The notes beneath the pieces are model-generated. The model was not told where the DNA came from, ran no database searches, and saw nothing but the letters and a program-made list of their open reading frames with translations. Shown in pieces: positions 9,758 to 18,799 of a stretch of 64,000 nucleotides of DNA. Source of the DNA: Simiduia sp. 21SJ11W-1. Lineage in GTDB: Bacteria > Pseudomonadota > Gammaproteobacteria > Pseudomonadales > Cellvibrionaceae. The position numbers were made by a program, and so were the translations under genes. Location: assembly GCF_024138675.1 (NCBI RefSeq), contig NZ_CP090959.1:1116001-1180000 (forward strand), written 5' to 3'. The stretch's first letter is position 1. Each line of letters begins with the position of its first letter.

Positions 9758-10483
9758 ATGGGGGCGCCCCGGCATATTTATGCGCGCCGCGCGCGGCCTG
9801 TGGGTTTATCCTGGGCTGAGGTACGTGCCTACCATCTGCACAATGTGCATTGGCAGGCACAGCCTTCAGGGGGCGGCGGTCACGCTATTTATGCAATAGT
9901 GTGTGCGGTGCTCGTGGCCTGTTTATATGTGGCGGTGGGCCGGCCGGGCGAGCCTCGGGTAAGTGTTCCGAAGACCATAGCGCTGCGCTTAGTGCCGCAA
10001 CCCACCCAAACCCCGGCGCCACCTATGGCCCGCCAGGCAGCCGTCAATAACACCCGGCCAGTGGTGGCCAATCCTTCCGAAACACCAGCACCAGCCCCAG
10101 TAGCCGCAGCCGCGCCGGCACAGGCTGTGCGCGAGGCACTTGTACCTAGACCCCGGTTCAACCTTGCAGACAGCAAGGCGCGCGCATTGTCTGGATGGGT
10201 ACCCCAAACGTCTGCACCGGCCACACAGCCAAGCCCCGTGTTTGACGCTGCATTAAGCGCACGCATACAAGCGGCGCCCAGAGGCCGGGCGCCACTGGAT
10301 GCCGTGCCACTGGCGCCGGATGCCTTCGGGCGTCAGGCGGTAGTGATAGGCGATAAGTGCTTTAGGGTGCAAAAGCTGGATGACCAGGCACTGCGGGGGA
10401 TGGCGAGCTGGGAGCCGGTCGCCTGTGCCCCCAAACGCCGGTCAAGCCCCGTTATTGACCTATCAAAACGCCGTCGCAATTAA
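9758..10483 (+). CDS. Proline/alanine-rich single-pass membrane protein, unknown
   Basis: 241 residues, family not recognised. A basic N-terminal part of about 40 residues precedes one membrane helix (residues 43-61), then a Pro/Ala-rich stretch of about 75 residues that could span the periplasm, then a small C-terminal domain with two Cys (D-K-C-F-R-V and P-V-A-C-A-P) and a very basic end (R-R-S-S-P...K-R-R-R-N). The layout recalls TonB-like or periplasm-spanning adaptor proteins but no TonB signature is clear. It is followed after 71 bases by the exported aspartoacylase-like gene, and the three genes up to the phosphatase may form one unit. Confidence 0.6.
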   Translation: MGAPRHIYARRARPVGLSWAEVRAYHLHNVHWQAQPSGGGGHAIYAIVCAVLVACLYVAVGRPGEPRVSVPKTIALRLVPQPTQTPAPPMARQAAVNNTRPVVANPSETPAPAPVAAAAPAQAVREALVPRPRFNLADSKARALSGWVPQTSAPATQPSPVFDAALSARIQAAPRGRAPLDAVPLAPDAFGRQAVVIGDKCFRVQKLDDQALRGMASWEPVACAPKRRSSPVIDLSKRRRN

Positions 10484-10554
10484 GCTTGCGGGCGTTTGCA
10501 ACTTCTAATCAGGGCCAGCACAATAGTGGCAATTTTTCTGGGGCAGTTTTTGCT

Positions 10555-12222
10555 ATGCCGAATTACACCATCGTGATGCTTTTTGTGTGGGCGCTGGGCG
10601 CGACCAGTGCTGCATGGGCTCAAGCAGTGCCGGCCGAGCATGAGGCTGACGCTCAAATTGACGCCGAACAGGCGCCGCAACCCGAGGCTCAACCCAAGCC
10701 CCAACCCAAGCCTCAACCCAAGCCCCAAGTTGAACAAGCGAGCGATGCCGCGGCCGAAGCGGTCCCCGTGTCTGAGGTGCCCCAAGCTGACGCTAAGCCC
10801 GAGCCGGCAGTGCCTGCCAAGCAAGCGCCAGCCGCTTTGCACAAAGCGGCCGCCGAACCCTCGAGCCCGGGTGCAACACAGGATGCAAGCCAGCAGAGTG
10901 CCGATGCCGCAAGCGGCCAAGAGCGTGCAGATGCCACGGCACCGCAAGCGCCTGAGCCCGCTGATGCCGCCGATGTTGCAGATGCGCCAGGCGATACCCC
11001 CACGGCTGAAAATATCGACTTGCGTGACGTGGTGGACTCACCGGTTGCCGAGCAATTGTTTGAAACCAAAGAAGATACCGGCGCTATAGAGCAGCCTGCC
11101 ATTGAGGGTGATGTACGCCTGAGTGCTACAGAGGCTGCCAACATCCCCAACACGGCCCGCAGATTTTTGGGAGTGGATGTTCCGCCTTCCACCACCACGC
11201 GCCTTGATTGGACGCCCTCAAAATCCTTTGCCGGTATGGCTGTTGATACCCCGGTGCTGGTGGCCAACGGCGCATTCGACGGCCCCACGCTGTGCCTTAC
11301 CGCGGCCATTCACGGCGATGAGCTCAACGGTATTGAAATGGTGCGGCGCGTACTTTACGACCTGGAGCCAGAAAAGCTGCATGGCATGGTGGTAGGCGTG
11401 CCCATCGTTAACCTGTTGGGCTTTTCCCGCAATTCCCGCTACCTGCCAGATCGTCGTGATCTCAACCGCTACTTTCCCGGCAATCCGCGCGGCAGTGTCG
11501 CCTCGCGTTTGGCGCATGCGTTTTTTCAGGATGTGATCAAACAGTGCGATGCCTTGGTAGATTTGCACACAGGCTCGTTTTACCGCACCAATATCACCCA
11601 GCTGCGCGCCGATATGCGCAATCCCAAGGTGGCCGAGTTTGCCAGCTTGTTCGGCGATATTCCGGTGTTAAATACCCGCGGTAACGGCAGCTCGCTCAGG
11701 GCCGCCGCAGTGCGCGCCGGTATTCCCACGGTGACGCTGGAGGCCGGCGAGCCCATGCGTATGCAGGTGAAAGTGGTGCAGGAAGGTGTTAAGGCCATCA
11801 ACACCTTGATGGAAAAAAACGGCATGTACCCAAGCTTCAGTTTGTGGGCCAAGCCTTCACCGGCTTACTACCGCTCGGCCTGGGTGCGCGCCAATGCATC
11901 GGGCATTTTATTCAGCGCGGTAAAACTCGGTGGGCGCGTAAAAAAGGGCGATAAACTCGGTGAAGTGATTAACCCGGTAACCAATGATAAAAAGGTCATT
12001 ATCTCGGCCTACGACGGGCGCGTGCTGGGTATGGCGCTTGATCAATTTGTGCTGCCGGGTTTCGCGGCCTACCACATTGGTATCCGCGAGCCGGTGGCGA
12101 AAGTTACCGCAGCGCCGGGCGAACAGCTGGATGATGATGGCGAGCTGGAAGGCGAAGAGAAACCTGCCATGCGTGAAGAGCGCAAGCCGCTATCGCCAGA
12201 AGAGGAAGGATACGATGATTAG
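10555..12222 (+). CDS. Exported succinylglutamate desuccinylase/aspartoacylase-family protein
   Basis: 555 residues. A signal peptide (to about A-A-W-A-Q) is followed by a Pro/Gln/Ala-rich low-complexity region of about 150 residues containing repeated P-K-P-Q units, then an M14-like zinc domain. Zinc ligands are visible as A-A-I-H-G-D-E-L-N-G and D-L-H-T-G-S, with the conserved R-D-L-N-R-Y-F-P-G. Most AstE/AspA relatives are cytoplasmic amidases; export plus a long linker is unusual. The C-terminal part (about 450-520) looks like the lipoyl-like barrel seen in some relatives. It overlaps the phosphatase gene by 8 bases. Substrate unknown. Start 10555 chosen because the signal peptide begins there. 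Confidence 0.8.
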   Translation: MPNYTIVMLFVWALGATSAAWAQAVPAEHEADAQIDAEQAPQPEAQPKPQPKPQPKPQVEQASDAAAEAVPVSEVPQADAKPEPAVPAKQAPAALHKAAAEPSSPGATQDASQQSADAASGQERADATAPQAPEPADAADVADAPGDTPTAENIDLRDVVDSPVAEQLFETKEDTGAIEQPAIEGDVRLSATEAANIPNTARRFLGVDVPPSTTTRLDWTPSKSFAGMAVDTPVLVANGAFDGPTLCLTAAIHGDELNGIEMVRRVLYDLEPEKLHGMVVGVPIVNLLGFSRNSRYLPDRRDLNRYFPGNPRGSVASRLAHAFFQDVIKQCDALVDLHTGSFYRTNITQLRADMRNPKVAEFASLFGDIPVLNTRGNGSSLRAAAVRAGIPTVTLEAGEPMRMQVKVVQEGVKAINTLMEKNGMYPSFSLWAKPSPAYYRSAWVRANASGILFSAVKLGGRVKKGDKLGEVINPVTNDKKVIISAYDGRVLGMALDQFVLPGFAAYHIGIREPVAKVTAAPGEQLDDDGELEGEEKPAMREERKPLSPEEEGYDD

Positions 12223-13777
12223 ATGTAAAGGCTTATCGGCAGCCTGTGCCTTGGGCCTGGCGGTGAGCCTGCCCGTATTTGCCACAGAGTCACCCGAGCA
12301 GTGGTATGCCGATGGCCAGGCGGCCATTGCGGCGGCCATTGCCCTTAAGCCCAATACCCGGCAGGCCAAAAATGTCATTTTGTTTGTGGGAGATGGCATG
12401 GGCATCTCCACAATCACGGCCACGCGTATTTTTGACGGCCAAAGCCGTGGTGAAAGTGGGGAAGAAAATGTCTTGGCGTGGGAAGCGCTGCCCTTTGTGG
12501 CGCTTTCCAAAACCTACAATACCAATCTGCAAACCCCTGATTCCGCCGGCACCATGAGCGCCATGATGACCGGGGTAAAAACAGATCACGGCGTATTATC
12601 CGTTGATCAGCGGGTAGTGCTGGGTGATTGCGCAAGTGTTAAAGGCACCGAGCGCATTACGTTGCTGGAGCAGGCTGAAACGGTGGGCATGGCAACCGGC
12701 GTGGTGAGTACCGCGCGCATTACTCACGCAACGCCCGCGGCAACTTACGCCCACAGTGCGGCGCGCGATTGGGAAAGCGACAGCGACCTGCCTGCAGAGG
12801 CCAAAACCCAAGGCTGTAAAGACATTGCGCGCCAGCTTGTTGAGTTTAATTACGGCGATGGCATAGAGGTGGTGTTAGGCGGTGGCCGACGCAATTTTCT
12901 GCCAGCGCAAACGCCAGACCCTGAGTACGGTAAAAATCTTGGCAAGCGCCAGGATGGCCGCAACCTGATTGCCGAATGGCAGCGCAGCCCGTCGCATGCG
13001 TTCGTATGGAACGCCGAGCAGTTGGCCAAGGCCGCAGCCAACCCCAAGGTAGAAAAGCTGTTGGGGCTATTCAGCCCGTCGCACATGGCCTATGAAGTAG
13101 ACAGGCCCCATGAGGCCCACCCGGAACCCACGCTTGCGGCCATGACGCGCACTGCCATCGACCTGCTGGCTAAACGCGAACAGGGTTTCTTCCTGATGGT
13201 GGAAGGCGGGCGCATTGATCATGCGCACCACGAAAATAACGCCGCACGCGCCCTCGCCGAAGGCCAGGCATTTAGCCAGGCGGTGGCCGCGGCCTTGCAA
13301 AAGGTTGATCTTGCCGACACGCTGGTGATTGTAACCGCCGATCATAGCCACGTTTTTACCATGGGCGGTTACCCCGCCCGTGGCAACCCAATTTTGGGGT
13401 TCGTGCGCCCGCCGGTAGAGCACGCCGGCAAGCAAGGGCTCACTCTGGCGCTGGATAAAAAGCCCTACACCACCCTTGGCTACTTAAATGGGCCTGGCTA
13501 CTCCAAGCCCGAGCATCGTGGCCTGCGCAGTTACGGGCAGGCCAATGCGGGGCGCAAGCTGGATGCAACGGTGGATGTCGAGCATGCGGATTTCCATCAA
13601 GAGGTGTTGATTCCCCTGGCCTCCGAGACTCACGGTGGTGAAGACGTTGCCATCTTTGCCGGTGGCCCATGGGCGCATTTATTTCATCGAACCCACGAGC
13701 AAAATTACATCTACCACGTCATGTATCACGCCTTGGGCATGCATGAGCGAATTGCCAAGCAGCCCAAGGCTGATTAG
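12215..13777 (+). CDS. Alkaline phosphatase, periplasmic
   Basis: 520 residues with a signal peptide ending L-P-V-F-A-T. Metal and catalytic motifs of the PhoA family are present: F-V-G-D-G-M-G, the nucleophile T-P-D-S-A-G-T, G-G-R-I-D-H-A-H-H and T-A-D-H-S-H, plus a C-terminal T-H-G-G-E-D-V. It hydrolyses phosphomonoesters in the periplasm to release phosphate. The ATG at 12215 has AGGAAGGA upstream and overlaps the previous gene's end, so translation is coupled. No Pho box was recognised in front of the unit. A perfect 18-bp stem terminator follows. Confidence 0.93.
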   Translation: MIRCKGLSAACALGLAVSLPVFATESPEQWYADGQAAIAAAIALKPNTRQAKNVILFVGDGMGISTITATRIFDGQSRGESGEENVLAWEALPFVALSKTYNTNLQTPDSAGTMSAMMTGVKTDHGVLSVDQRVVLGDCASVKGTERITLLEQAETVGMATGVVSTARITHATPAATYAHSAARDWESDSDLPAEAKTQGCKDIARQLVEFNYGDGIEVVLGGGRRNFLPAQTPDPEYGKNLGKRQDGRNLIAEWQRSPSHAFVWNAEQLAKAAANPKVEKLLGLFSPSHMAYEVDRPHEAHPEPTLAAMTRTAIDLLAKREQGFFLMVEGGRIDHAHHENNAARALAEGQAFSQAVAAALQKVDLADTLVIVTADHSHVFTMGGYPARGNPILGFVRPPVEHAGKQGLTLALDKKPYTTLGYLNGPGYSKPEHRGLRSYGQANAGRKLDATVDVEHADFHQEVLIPLASETHGGEDVAIFAGGPWAHLFHRTHEQNYIYHVMYHALGMHERIAKQPKAD

Positions 13778-13790
13778 GCGCCAACAGGTG

Positions 13791-13832
13791 ACCCATAAAA
13801 AACGCTGCCTTATCGCAGCGTTTTTTATGGGT
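13791..13832. terminator. Bidirectional intrinsic terminator with perfect 18-bp stem
   Basis: Arms ACCCATAAAAAACGCTGC and its exact complement flank the six-base loop CTTATC. The stem contains an A run on one side and a T run on the other, so it ends the phosphatase transcript and the convergent GGDEF transcript. Confidence 0.92.
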
Positions 13833-13860
13833 GAGAGGTAAGGTAAAGCGCGGCTCGTGG

Positions 13861-14535
13861 TTATTTATCGTCGCTTCGAAAGGCATCAGACAGTGCGGCT
13901 TTTTCATCGGCGCTGATCTGCGCTTCTGTGCGTAGATCGGCCACGCCGTGCACTACGCAGTTGCGCCCTTGGGCTTTGGCCTTGTACACCAGCTTGTCTG
14001 TGCGGGCTATGAAAGTTTCTGCTGAATCAGTATCTGTGTGACGGTAGGTGTCTATGCCTATGCTGGCGGTGATCACTAGCGGCCCCGTGGGCAGAGGTAC
14101 GGGCGAGCTTTCAATTTTTTTGCGCAGCCGTTCGGCCACGAACCGGCCGGTGAATAGATCGGTGCCGGGCAAAATTACCACAAATTCTTCGCCGCCATAG
14201 CGGGCTGCCACATCGAGCATGCGCAAATTATCTTTCAGCAATTGCGCCAGATGTACGAGCGCTGCGTTGCCGGCTTCGTGGCCGTGGGTGTCGTTTACCT
14301 TTTTGAAGAAATCCAGGTCGATAAACATCAGGCTTGTGGGGTTGTAAGAGCGCTGGGTGCGCTCCATTTCCTGGGCCAGGGCGTCGCGAAAATGGCGCTG
14401 GTTAAATAGCTGGGTCAGCCCATCGGTGCGGGCCAATTGCCGCAATTGGGTAAGTTCTGCAATCAACGGGCATTGCGCGTCTGCTGCCGGGCACTCGGGC
14501 TTGGGGCATGTCACTGGGTCTGGTGCTTGCGCCAT
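13861..14535 (-). CDS. GGDEF diguanylate cyclase, stand-alone
   Basis: 224 residues. The G-G-E-E-F active-site motif is intact, preceded by R-M-L-D five residues upstream, which is a complete RxxD product-inhibition site, so an active cyclase making cyclic di-GMP is expected. The N-terminus is short (about 45 residues) with four Cys (C-P-K-P-E-C, then two more) that could bind a metal or form disulfides; no membrane segment or known sensor domain is visible. It is transcribed alone, convergent with the phosphatase gene. Confidence 0.9.
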   Translation of the reverse strand: MAQAPDPVTCPKPECPAADAQCPLIAELTQLRQLARTDGLTQLFNQRHFRDALAQEMERTQRSYNPTSLMFIDLDFFKKVNDTHGHEAGNAALVHLAQLLKDNLRMLDVAARYGGEEFVVILPGTDLFTGRFVAERLRKKIESSPVPLPTGPLVITASIGIDTYRHTDTDSAETFIARTDKLVYKAKAQGRNCVVHGVADLRTEAQISADEKAALSDAFRSDDK

Positions 14536-14694
14536 GCGCTAATAACTACCTGATTCACGAAAGTTGTGGCCCTAAGTGTAGGCTGAATCAACATCTTTTG
14601 TGAACAGCCTAACTTTCTACCTATATGCCGCCTGTACGCCTTGCGCTAATTTACCGGGGTTTGCCCGTGGTTTGGTTTAATTAAGGAGAAATGT

Positions 14695-15321
14695 ATGTTG
14701 AAGCGCGTGTTTGCGGTTTGGGCGTTGTTGGTGGTGAGCTTTGCTCACGCAGAGACACCGTTGAATCGCGCGGCTTTGGCCCAGTATTTTACGGCGATTG
14801 AAAGCCTGCAGGTGGATTTGAAAAAGCACCAGGCAGCCCTTGATGCACTTGAGGTATCCCAAGGGGATCAGTTGATGTATGACCACAAGGCCTGGGCCCG
14901 GGAGTTGAGTGCACAACCCTTTGCCGGCGAGATTCGCGCGAGCCTTGCCGCTAACGGCTTTAAGTCAATTGAAGAGTTTACGGCCTTCGGTTCACGCTTG
15001 TTTCAAGCCATGCTGGCAGTGGGTGCAGAGCAGATGCCAGGGCAAATGCAGGCCGTTGAAGCACTGGGGGAGCAGGCATTGAGTACCCAAGAGTTGGCCG
15101 AACTCCGTGCCCAGGGGGTAGATGCAGCCACCATTGCACAAATGCAGGCAAATTTTGCCGAAGCGCGGGCCATGGCCCGGGCTATGCAGTCGGCGGGGGA
15201 TTCAGTGCCAGAGGCCGATAAGGCAGCGGTGCGTGAAAACTATCAATGGCTCCAGCAGCAGTTTGACGCCTTAGACCCAAGTGAGCCCGACGATGAAGAA
15301 TCGTCGGGTTGGGAGGAATAA
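14695..15321 (+). CDS. Exported protein of unknown function
   Basis: 208 residues with a signal peptide (M-L-K-R-V-F-A-V-W-A-L-L-V-V-S-F-A-H-A). The mature part is almost all helical and rich in Ala, Gln and Glu, ending in an acidic tail (D-P-S-E-P-D-D-E-E-S-S-G-W-E-E). No family was recognised. AAGGAG precedes the ATG. It is a single gene with its own terminator-like hairpin, so a periplasmic role of its own is likely. Confidence 0.75.
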   Translation: MLKRVFAVWALLVVSFAHAETPLNRAALAQYFTAIESLQVDLKKHQAALDALEVSQGDQLMYDHKAWARELSAQPFAGEIRASLAANGFKSIEEFTAFGSRLFQAMLAVGAEQMPGQMQAVEALGEQALSTQELAELRAQGVDAATIAQMQANFAEARAMARAMQSAGDSVPEADKAAVRENYQWLQQQFDALDPSEPDDEESSGWEE

Positions 15322-15352
15322 CCGGCCCGGGCGCCCGGCATAGGCCGGTTTC
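15320..15352. terminator. Likely bidirectional terminator hairpin
   Basis: ACCGGCC and GGCCGGT arms flank a GC-rich centre between two convergent genes. The following T run is short and interrupted, so efficiency is doubtful. Confidence 0.55.
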
Positions 15353-16156
15353 TTATCCGAACTTGCCGGTTTGGTAATCTTCAAAGGCGGCCATGAGCTG
15401 TTCGCGGGTATTCATTACAAAGGGCCCGTGGCGAGCAATGGGTTCGGCCATGGGCTCGGCGCCGAATACCAAAAACCGGGCCTTGCCCGTAACGCTCAGC
15501 TCAGGCTCGTCGCTAAGTACCGCCAGGTGCTGTTCGTTCACCGCTTTGCCGCCGATGGTAATGCTGCCTTCATACACATAGAGCAGGGTTCGCGGCGGCA
15601 GCGCCAGGGTAGTGGTGCCGTCTAGGTGAACATCCAGCAAGCTGGGCCGGGTAACAATATCTTTTACCGGGCCTGTGGTGGTGCCAACAGTGCCCGCCAT
15701 CACCCGTACCTTGGCGCCATCCACAATCGCGGTGGGAATCTCTTTTGCCGGAATATCCTGGTATCTGGGCGTCATCATTTTGTTGGCAGCCGGCAGGTTT
15801 ACCCACAGCTGGAAGCCCCACAACTTGCCTTCGGTTTGCTCTGGCATTTCAGAGTGAATAATGCCGCTGCCAGCGGTCATCCATTGCACGCCGCCAGATT
15901 CAATCACGCCTTCGTTGCCGCGGCTGTCTTTGTGGCGCATTTTGCCTTCGAGCATTATCGTGACGGTTTCAAAGCCGCGATGTGGGTGCGAGGGAAAGCC
16001 CGCCAGATAATCGGCGGCCTCGTCTGCGCGAATTTCATCCAGCATCAAAAACGGGTTCAATTCCGGCAGCAAATGGGTGCCCAGTGAGCGGTACAGGCTC
16101 ACGCCTGCGCCATCTTTAGTGGGTAGGGCGGCAAGGGTTTTTACAATGCGTTTCAT
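15353..16156 (-). CDS. Pirin family protein (YhhW-like cupin)
   Basis: 267 residues with two cupin halves. The pirin metal-site region P-H-P-H-R-G-F-E-T-V-T-I and the later H-S-E-M-P are present. Bacterial pirins bind iron or another metal; E. coli YhhW has quercetinase activity, while others act as redox-linked co-regulators. GGAGGAG lies upstream of the ATG. It is followed upstream by azoR on the same strand at a 72-base gap; pirin next to a flavin azoreductase and a LysR regulator is common and suggests response to quinones or electrophiles. Confidence 0.92.
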   Translation of the reverse strand: MKRIVKTLAALPTKDGAGVSLYRSLGTHLLPELNPFLMLDEIRADEAADYLAGFPSHPHRGFETVTIMLEGKMRHKDSRGNEGVIESGGVQWMTAGSGIIHSEMPEQTEGKLWGFQLWVNLPAANKMMTPRYQDIPAKEIPTAIVDGAKVRVMAGTVGTTTGPVKDIVTRPSLLDVHLDGTTTLALPPRTLLYVYEGSITIGGKAVNEQHLAVLSDEPELSVTGKARFLVFGAEPMAEPIARHGPFVMNTREQLMAAFEDYQTGKFG

Positions 16157-16228
16157 GGCTCCTCCTGGAGTTGGGGCGCACAGTCTAGTGGCCCGGTTTT
16201 GGCGCTATTGGTGGCGAGGGTCGCGCAA

Positions 16229-16798
16229 TCACGCGGCCGCAATCGCTGTGCGCGCATCGCCAATAACGGCGGCCCGGCGCTCAGAGGCCAGTGTTTCCGC
16301 GTACACAAAGTGTACGTTGGTGAGCCCTATAAAGCCCAAAAACTGCTTAACAAAAGGCGCCTGATGATCATGGGGTGAGCCCGCATAGGCACCGCCACGG
16401 GTCGCAATAATGGTGACGGGCTTATCAGCCAGCAAGCCTTTCGGGCCTTCGGGCGTGTACTTGAAGGTGCGCCCGGCCCGGGCCAGGTGATCCATCCAGC
16501 TTTTTACCTGTGAGGGCACGCCAAAGTTATACATGGGCAAGCCAATTACTATGGCATCGGCCTGTTCAATTTCAGCAATCAGCGTATCAGACAAGGCCTG
16601 AATGGGCTGTTGCTCGGCGCTGGGCTCAGGCGCATTGATGGCGGCAAAGCGTGCGCCATCCAGGTGGGGAATGGGCGCTGCCGCCAGGTTGCGCTCGGTA
16701 ACCTGCGTGGGGTTATGGGTGCTAACCCAGTGATTAATCAACTCATTTGAACTTGAGTTCTCGCCAAGAATACTGGTTCGGATAATCAATGCGTGCAT
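16229..16798 (-). CDS. azoR: FMN-dependent NADH-azoreductase
   Basis: 189 residues of the flavodoxin-fold NQO/AzoR family. The motif P-M-Y-N-F-G-V-P-S-Q-V-K-S-W-M-D followed by R-A-G-R-T-F-K-Y is diagnostic. These enzymes reduce quinones and azo compounds with NADH by two-electron steps and protect against electrophiles. It is divergent from a LysR-type regulator with a palindrome in the gap, which is the usual arrangement for control by the neighbour. Possibly co-transcribed with the pirin gene downstream. Confidence 0.95.
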   Translation of the reverse strand: MHALIIRTSILGENSSSNELINHWVSTHNPTQVTERNLAAAPIPHLDGARFAAINAPEPSAEQQPIQALSDTLIAEIEQADAIVIGLPMYNFGVPSQVKSWMDHLARAGRTFKYTPEGPKGLLADKPVTIIATRGGAYAGSPHDHQAPFVKQFLGFIGLTNVHFVYAETLASERRAAVIGDARTAIAAA

Positions 16799-16907
16799 GG
16801 CTTTTTACCTGTTCGTCACTTGAATTTTCTGTTTGTGGGCGAAGCTTCGTGTGTGAAGCTGCGTGTTAGGTGCACTGTAGGTGTGTTGCATCGCCAACAA
16901 AAGCGAT

Positions 16908-16934
16908 ATATTTTGACCTAACTCATCAAAATAT
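16908..16934. promoter_or_regulatory. Inverted repeat in azoR/LysR intergenic region (probable operator)
   Basis: ATATTTTGA and its exact complement TCAAAATAT are separated by nine bases, ending 14 bases before the LysR-gene ATG. Size and position fit a LysR-type binding site that represses its own gene and controls azoR. Confidence 0.65.
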
Positions 16935-16948
16935 TTGAATGGTGCCCT

Positions 16949-17869
16949 ATGATTACCTTGGAAGCCCTGCAAGTGCTGGATGCCATCGACCGCAAGGGCA
17001 GTTTTGCCGGTGCTGCGGCAGAGCTGCACCGCGTGCCCTCGGCGCTTTCCTACACCGTTAAACAGCTGGAGGCGTATCTGCAGTTGGAATTATTTGATCG
17101 CACAGGGCAGCGTGCAGTGATGACCGAGGCCGGCCGCCAGGTACTTAAGCGTGCACGCAGGCTGCTGGAGGGGGCCGAGCAGCTCACCGTTGAGGCGCGC
17201 CAGCTGGCCACCGGTTGGGAGCCAAGGTTGCGCCTGGTGGTGGAATCCATCTTGCCTATGGGCCCATTGTGGCCGGTGATTGCCCGGTTTTCAGAGCTGC
17301 ACCCGGGTATTGAAATTGATGTCTCTGAGCAAACCATGACCGGCAGCTGGGAAGCGCTTGCTGATCAGCGGGCAGACCTGTTAATCGGTGTGCCCGCCAC
17401 TGAACCTGCCGGCGTTAATGCCAGCAAGGCGCCACTCGGTGAGTTTTGCTCGCAGCTTGTGTGTGCACCCAGTCACCCGTTGGCGCTAATGGCCCCCGGT
17501 GAGTTAACCGATGAAGCACTCAAGCAATTTGCACAAATCGTATTGCGTGATTCCGCGCGCAGGTTGCCGCCGCGTTCGGTGGGGTTGTTTGCGGCCAAGC
17601 GCCAAATTTTGGTGGATCACTACTACGCCAAAGAGCAGGCCATTCTATCGGGCTTAGGCTTTGGGCAGCTGCCCAAGCTACGCATTCAACCCTATCTCGA
17701 TAGCGGCGCCTTGGTGCCCCTTGATGCCATAGTGCCGCTGCACGGTGTGATGCTGTATTTGGCTTGGGATGAAACCCGTGCGGGCCGCGGTGTGCGCTGG
17801 TTTGTGGAGACGCTTGGCGGCGAGCGGATCTTTGAAGATTTTTTGCTTTCAGCTGCACGGGCCCGGTGA
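16949..17869 (+). CDS. LysR family transcriptional regulator
   Basis: 306 residues. The N-terminal winged helix (T-L-E-A-L-Q-V-L-D-A-I-D-R-K-G-S-F-A-G-A-A) is typical, followed by a periplasmic-binding-protein-like effector domain from about residue 90. It is divergent from azoR, so it most likely activates azoR and pirin on sensing a quinone or related compound, and represses itself through the palindrome just upstream. The effector is not known. Confidence 0.93.
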   Translation: MITLEALQVLDAIDRKGSFAGAAAELHRVPSALSYTVKQLEAYLQLELFDRTGQRAVMTEAGRQVLKRARRLLEGAEQLTVEARQLATGWEPRLRLVVESILPMGPLWPVIARFSELHPGIEIDVSEQTMTGSWEALADQRADLLIGVPATEPAGVNASKAPLGEFCSQLVCAPSHPLALMAPGELTDEALKQFAQIVLRDSARRLPPRSVGLFAAKRQILVDHYYAKEQAILSGLGFGQLPKLRIQPYLDSGALVPLDAIVPLHGVMLYLAWDETRAGRGVRWFVETLGGERIFEDFLLSAARAR

Positions 17870-18008
17870 ACTTAAGCGCGCTGGAATTTACTGACGGGCT
17901 GGTACGGGTGTGCTTTTAATTTTTACGCAAAGGCGCTGTTTAATTGCTGCAGTTTTCTCTAGTATCGCGCCGTCATTTCATGGCGATTTATTTACAAGGA
18001 GTTTTACT

Positions 18009-18734
18009 ATGCGAGCAATTCGTAATTTTTTATCAGTGGCATGTTTTGCAGCCCTGCCCGCAGTTGCAGGCGCACAAGATTATCAGCTGGAAGTGGAAGC
18101 CGGTTATGTAACCGACACCGAAAGCGACATCGATGCTATCAATGTGGGTGGCACCTTTCACTGGCGCCAAGTGTCTACCGCGGGCAGCCCTTTGGCCGAA
18201 GCGGCATTTTTAGATCGCGTAGGTGGGGTATCGGTTGATTACTTGCGCATTGATACAGACTTCGGCGATTTCGACGCCTGGTCTTTAGAGGCCGATCACT
18301 ATTTCGACAGCGGTTTGTACTTGGCTGCGCGTGGCACTTTCCCCGATGAAGGCGACGACACCTGGGGCGCCTCAGTTGGCTTTGTGGCCACTGAAGGTTT
18401 GTTGCTGGTATTGGATGCAGACGACAACGGTGACGACATAGATTACACCGGCCGCGCCAAGTACGTGGGCAAGCTGGCTGGCGATACCGCCTGGGGCCTG
18501 GATGTTGCCATTGCCGATGAAGTCTACGGCGTTGGCGCCAACTACTTTTTCAGCGCTGCTTTCCTCATTGGCGCAGACATCACCTTATATGATGAAGCAG
18601 ACGCCACTACTCTGGGTCTGGAAGCCAAGTACTTCTTCACCCCAAGGTTTTGGGGATCTGCAAACTACAACACAGACGTTGCTGGCGACGCCGACCTTTC
18701 AACCTGGGGTATTGCTGCAGGCCTACGTTTCTAA
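18009..18734 (+). CDS. Porin-like outer-membrane protein
   Basis: 241 residues with a signal peptide ending V-A-G-A-Q. The mature chain is a series of alternating strands rich in Asp and aromatic residues, ending G-I-A-A-G-L-R-F, as expected of an outer-membrane barrel of about 10-12 strands. It resembles the small putative porins of Alteromonadales. AAGGAG precedes the ATG at 18009; the frame opens earlier but without a ribosome site. alkB follows after 65 bases on the same strand, so a role in hydrocarbon uptake (like AlkL) is possible but not shown. Confidence 0.78.
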   Translation: MRAIRNFLSVACFAALPAVAGAQDYQLEVEAGYVTDTESDIDAINVGGTFHWRQVSTAGSPLAEAAFLDRVGGVSVDYLRIDTDFGDFDAWSLEADHYFDSGLYLAARGTFPDEGDDTWGASVGFVATEGLLLVLDADDNGDDIDYTGRAKYVGKLAGDTAWGLDVAIADEVYGVGANYFFSAAFLIGADITLYDEADATTLGLEAKYFFTPRFWGSANYNTDVAGDADLSTWGIAAGLRF

Positions 18735-18799
18735 GCCATTGCACCCTCGGTTTATTTAACCGATTATGGAGGCTTTCTCACCGGATTGAGGAAGTCTCC

